From NCBI GenBank assembly GCA_023441725.1, contig JAEZNV010000017.1, forward strand, positions 1-5,863: DNA of 5,863 nucleotides, in the 5' to 3' direction. Every line of letters begins with the position of its first letter. Position 1 is the first letter of the stretch. Below, piece after piece: positions 3,884 to 5,863 of the stretch. Both the position numbers and the translations under genes were made by a program. The notes beneath the pieces are model-generated. The model was given only the letters and a program-made list of their open reading frames with translations, was not told the origin of the DNA and made no database searches. This stretch comes from Actinomycetes bacterium. Its GTDB lineage: Bacteria > Actinomycetota > Coriobacteriia > Coriobacteriales > Coriobacteriaceae.

Positions 3884-5167
3884 ATGCTTGATATCAAGTT
3901 TGTTCGCGAGAACCCCGATGCCATCGATACCGCCATGGCAAATCGCCAGACGTCTTGGGATCGCGAGAAGTTCTTTGAACTCGACGACGAGCGCCGTGCC
4001 GTCATCACCGAGGTCGAGGAGCTCCAGGCCACGCGTAACGCCGAGTCCAAGAAGATTGGCGCCCTGATGAAGGAGGGCAAGAAGGACGAGGCCGAGGCTG
4101 CCAAGGAGGCCGTGCGCGCCGTCAACGAGAAGATCGACGGTCTGGCCGAGCGCCGTACCGCTCTTGAGCAGGAGCAGTACGACTTCATGTCTCACCTGCC
4201 CAACATTCCGTGCGAGGCCACCCCGTACGGTAAGGACGAGGACGAGAACATCGAGCGTCGCCGCTGGGGCACCCCGCGCGAGTTCGACTTCGACTTTAAG
4301 CCGCACTGGGATCTGGGCACCGATCTGGACATCCTCGACTTCGAGCGCGGCAACAAGCTCTCCGGTAGCCGCTTCACCGTTCTCGGTGGCGCCGGCGCCC
4401 GCCTGGAGCGCGCCCTTATCAACTTCTTCCTGGACACGCACACGAGCCGTGGCTTCAAGGAGTGGTGGCCGCCCATCGTCGTCAAGCGTCAGACCATGTT
4501 CGGTACGGGCCAGCTGCCCAAGTTTGAGGACGACGCCTATCACGTCTCGGGCGACAACTTCCTGATCCCTACCGCCGAGGTCGTACTGACTAACCTGCAT
4601 GCCGGTGAGGTTCTGGACGCCGACACTCTGCCTCGCCGCTACACTGCCTTCACCCCCTGCTTCCGCGAGGAGGCCGGTTCCGCCGGTCGCGACACCCGCG
4701 GCATCATTCGCCAGCACGAGTTCGACAAAGTTGAGATGGTCAAGTTTGCCAAGCCGGAGGAGTCCGACGAGGAGCTCGAGAGCATGACCGCCGAGGCCGA
4801 GTACCTGCTGCAGCAGCTGGGCCTGCCGTATCGCGTGATTAGTCTGTGCACCGGCGACCTGGGCTTCTCTGCCCGTCAGACCTACGACGTCGAGGTCTGG
4901 CTGCCGAGCTACAACGCCTACAAGGAGATCAGCTCCTGCTCCAATTGCGGCGACTTCCAGGCCCGTCGCGCCAACATCAAGTATCGCGACCCCGAGAACT
5001 TCAAGGGCTCGCGCTACCTGCACACCCTTAACGGTTCCGGTCTGCCGGCTGGCCGTACCATGGCTGCCATTCTGGAGAACTACCAGAACGCCGACGGCAC
5101 CATCACGATCCCCGAGGTTCTGCGTCCCTACATGGGCGGCCTCGAGAAGATCGAGCCGGTTGCGTAG
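3884..5167 (+). CDS. serS: Seryl-tRNA synthetase
   Basis: The protein has 427 residues, the normal length, opening [10 protein letters not shown] as in the family. A charged helical hairpin (about 27-100) is the long antiparallel coiled-coil arm that grips the tRNA-Ser variable arm. The class II catalytic core follows: [19 protein letters not shown] (170-188) leading to motif 1 with WWPP (194-197), the [10 protein letters not shown] segment (208-217), serine-pocket PTAEVVLTN (229-237), and motif 2 with [14 protein letters not shown] (260-273). Then come [15 protein letters not shown] (358-372) and motif 3 [17 protein letters not shown] (383-399). The enzyme activates serine with ATP and charges tRNA-Ser (also the first step for selenocysteinyl-tRNA). 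It has its own promoter and a strong terminator, hence is monocistronic. WW before the PP pair is less usual than the EVLPP-type sequence, but nothing essential is missing. Confidence 0.98.
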   Translation: MLDIKFVRENPDAIDTAMANRQTSWDREKFFELDDERRAVITEVEELQATRNAESKKIGALMKEGKKDEAEAAKEAVRAVNEKIDGLAERRTALEQEQYDFMSHLPNIPCEATPYGKDEDENIERRRWGTPREFDFDFKPHWDLGTDLDILDFERGNKLSGSRFTVLGGAGARLERALINFFLDTHTSRGFKEWWPPIVVKRQTMFGTGQLPKFEDDAYHVSGDNFLIPTAEVVLTNLHAGEVLDADTLPRRYTAFTPCFREEAGSAGRDTRGIIRQHEFDKVEMVKFAKPEESDEELESMTAEAEYLLQQLGLPYRVISLCTGDLGFSARQTYDVEVWLPSYNAYKEISSCSNCGDFQARRANIKYRDPENFKGSRYLHTLNGSGLPAGRTMAAILENYQNADGTITIPEVLRPYMGGLEKIEPVA

Positions 5168-5190
5168 GTTGCCTGCATAAGCGATTTGCA

Positions 5191-5219
5191 AGGGCGCTCC
5201 TTTCTGGGGCGCCCTTTTT
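5191..5219 (+). terminator. Intrinsic terminator of serS
   Basis: AGGGCGCTCC (5191-5200) pairs with GGGGCGCCCT (5206-5215), with one T-G wobble, across a 5-nt loop and is followed by a T5 run. It lies 23 bp after the serS stop and separates serS from the next gene. Confidence 0.92.
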
Positions 5220-5267
5220 GTGTGCGGTGCTTTACCATATCGCGCGGACAGCTCAATAGAAAACACA

Positions 5268-5281
5268 CGAACAAACGTTCT
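5268..5281. promoter_or_regulatory. Candidate LexA (SOS) box
   Basis: CGAACAAACGTTCT matches the Gram-positive LexA/DinR consensus CGAACRNRYGTTYC at every position except the last. The half-sites GAAC and GTTC are intact with the correct 4-bp spacing. It overlaps or abuts the -35 region of the promoter at 5278-5307, which is where a repressor would act. A second perfect palindrome, CTGTATACAG (5280-5289), overlaps its right end. Confidence 0.65.
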
Positions 5282-5307
5282 GTATACAGCCATCTACCTG
5301 CTATGCT
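5278..5307 (+). promoter_or_regulatory. Extended -10 promoter of the 125-residue protein gene
   Basis: TGC plus TATGCT (5299-5307) is an extended -10 element. Poor -35 candidates, TTCTGT (5278-5283, 18-bp spacer) or TCTGTA (5279-5284, 17-bp), are consistent with an extended -10 promoter. The start would be near 5314, giving a leader of about 27 nt. The LexA-like box covers the -35 side. Confidence 0.55.
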
Positions 5308-5340
5308 TTTGTTAAATAGAAGCGAGAGGAAGGGGATGCG

Positions 5341-5718
5341 ATGGAGCTGTTTGATGAGCGGGTAGTTTTGTTTGAGAGCGATGAAGGTGGGGAGCACCTA
5401 CTAGTTACGTGTGAGCCATCCGGTATGGGTGGTTTGGTGGTGCGGCAGACGAGCGAGGGTCCGTTGACCCAATGGTGCTTTGAGGAGTCGCCGCATGTAG
5501 TCGAGACGTTTGTGGCGCATGAGGCGCTTGTTGTCCTTGAGCACTTCTATGGCGTTGGAACTTCTAATCAGGTGGCCAGAATGCTGAGCATTTCGTTTGC
5601 CGACTACGACTGTGCCCAACGGGTGCGGTCGCTTCTAGGGGAGCTTGGCGCTGGGTTCGATGTGATTGAAAAGCCAATCGATCGCACGAGAAGCGCTGAT
5701 GCTTGTGGTGCAGCGTGA
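5341..5718 (+). CDS. Hypothetical protein of 125 residues, probably SOS-regulated
   Basis: The ATG at 5341 follows a purine-rich AGAGGAAGGGG (5325-5335), a good ribosome binding site. I do not recognise the family. The protein is acidic and soluble, with no signal peptide or membrane helix. It looks alpha/beta: likely strands near 7-12, 18-24 and 31-36, helices near 52-70 and 88-101, and a last strand near 105-109 (FDVIE). Visible segments are GLVVRQTSEGPLTQWCFEES (31-50), HEALVVLEHFYGV (60-72) and DYDCAQRVRSLLGELG (88-103). Cysteines at 24, 46, 91 and 122 show no zinc-site spacing. Codon use is less GC-biased than in the neighbouring housekeeping genes (many TTT, GTT, GTA), which hints at an accessory or later-acquired gene. 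It lies between the serS terminator and tRNA-Arg, behind a LexA-like box. Reality as a gene is likely; function is unknown. Confidence 0.8.
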   Translation: MELFDERVVLFESDEGGEHLLVTCEPSGMGGLVVRQTSEGPLTQWCFEESPHVVETFVAHEALVVLEHFYGVGTSNQVARMLSISFADYDCAQRVRSLLGELGAGFDVIEKPIDRTRSADACGAA

Positions 5719-5756
5719 CAAATTGAGGCCCGCGCGAAAAAAGTTTGAGATTTTGC

Positions 5757-5786
5757 TTGACTCTAACGAACTAAAGTGGTTTTATA
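5757..5786 (+). promoter_or_regulatory. Promoter of tRNA-Arg
   Basis: TTGACT (5757-5762) matches the -35 consensus at five of six bases. TTTATA (5781-5786) with an 18-bp spacer, or the overlapping TTTTAT with 17 bp, serves as -10. It ends 11 bp before the mature tRNA start. Confidence 0.6.
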
Positions 5787-5797
5787 TGTCTTGCGCT

Positions 5798-5863
5798 GCG
5801 GCGTTACCTCAGCTGGATAGAGGGTCTGACTACGAATCAGAACGTCATAGGTTCGAATCCTAT
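5798..5863 (+). tRNA. tRNA-Arg, anticodon ACG (3' end cut by the window)
   Basis: The 5' acceptor strand GCGGCGT (5798-5804) is followed by TA. The D stem is CCTC/GAGG (5807-5810, 5820-5823). The anticodon stem TCTGA/TCAGA (5825-5829, 5837-5841) surrounds loop CTACGAA, with ACG at 5832-5834. The T stem ATAGG/CCTAT (5847-5851, 5859-5863) surrounds TTCGAAT. The window stops at the last T-stem base, so the 3' acceptor strand (expected ACGCCGC, possibly with a wobble), discriminator and any CCA are missing. A34 is expected to be edited to inosine by TadA to read CGU, CGC and CGA. Confidence 0.96.

Noticed and set aside
3881..5293. A 470-codon open frame on the minus strand across the whole of serS
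   Set aside because: It is the mirror of serS: strong C/G third-position bias removes stops from this antisense frame. The translation is low-complexity (Val, Leu, Gly, Ala) with no recognisable motif, while the plus strand is an unmistakable SerRS.
5336..5365. Out-of-frame ATG five bases before the 125-residue gene
   Set aside because: It opens a frame of only nine codons ending at TAG, and the ribosome binding site spacing favours 5341.
1..5863. CRISPR array, insertion sequence with transposase, or replication origin
   Set aside because: No regularly spaced repeats, no transposase frame, and no DnaA-box cluster were seen on either strand.

Overview
The window looks like a stretch of chromosome from a GC-rich Gram-positive bacterium. 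Strong Shine-Dalgarno sites, strong C/G preference at third codon positions and Gram-positive-style signals (a LexA/Cheo-type box, tRNAs with encoded CCA) suggest Actinomycetota, class Coriobacteriia, perhaps Collinsella. That placement is inference from overall feel of the sequence and was not tested by a search.

Layout, left to right. (1) 1-476: the 3' part of a TatD-family metal-dependent hydrolase/DNase gene. (2) 480-606: a promoter and a complete tRNA-Leu(CAG) with encoded CCA. (3) 607-1183: about 580 bp without a credible protein gene but rich in structure. It holds a tRNA terminator, a second copy (64 bp, one mismatch) of the tRNA 3' end plus terminator 189 bp downstream, a GC-rich hairpin-laden insert between the two copies, and a 217-bp element bounded by 29-bp imperfect inverted repeats. 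(4) 1184-3443: a rightward run of three genes: an HIR-type SPFH/band-7 membrane protein, rlmH (23S rRNA pseudouridine-1915 methyltransferase) and proC (pyrroline-5-carboxylate reductase). The rlmH ribosome binding site lies inside the end of the SPFH gene. (5) 3456-3587: a nested inverted-repeat block centred on a 16-bp perfect hairpin. (6) 3599-3772, minus strand: a small 57-codon single-pass membrane protein gene. It is divergent from serS and the two appear to share a palindromic -10 region. (7) 3884-5167: serS (seryl-tRNA synthetase), complete, followed by a clear intrinsic terminator. (8) 5268-5718: a near-consensus LexA (SOS) box and extended -10 promoter ahead of a 125-residue protein I do not recognise. 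(9) 5757-5863: a promoter and the first 66 nt of tRNA-Arg(ACG), cut by the window end just before its 3' acceptor strand.

Most of the window is core translation and housekeeping: two tRNAs, a tRNA synthetase, ribosome methylation, proline synthesis and TatD. The non-routine parts are the duplicated tRNA 3' end (a possible attachment-site scar), the two inverted-repeat elements, the unlisted small membrane protein facing serS, and the probably SOS-controlled unknown protein next to tRNA-Arg.
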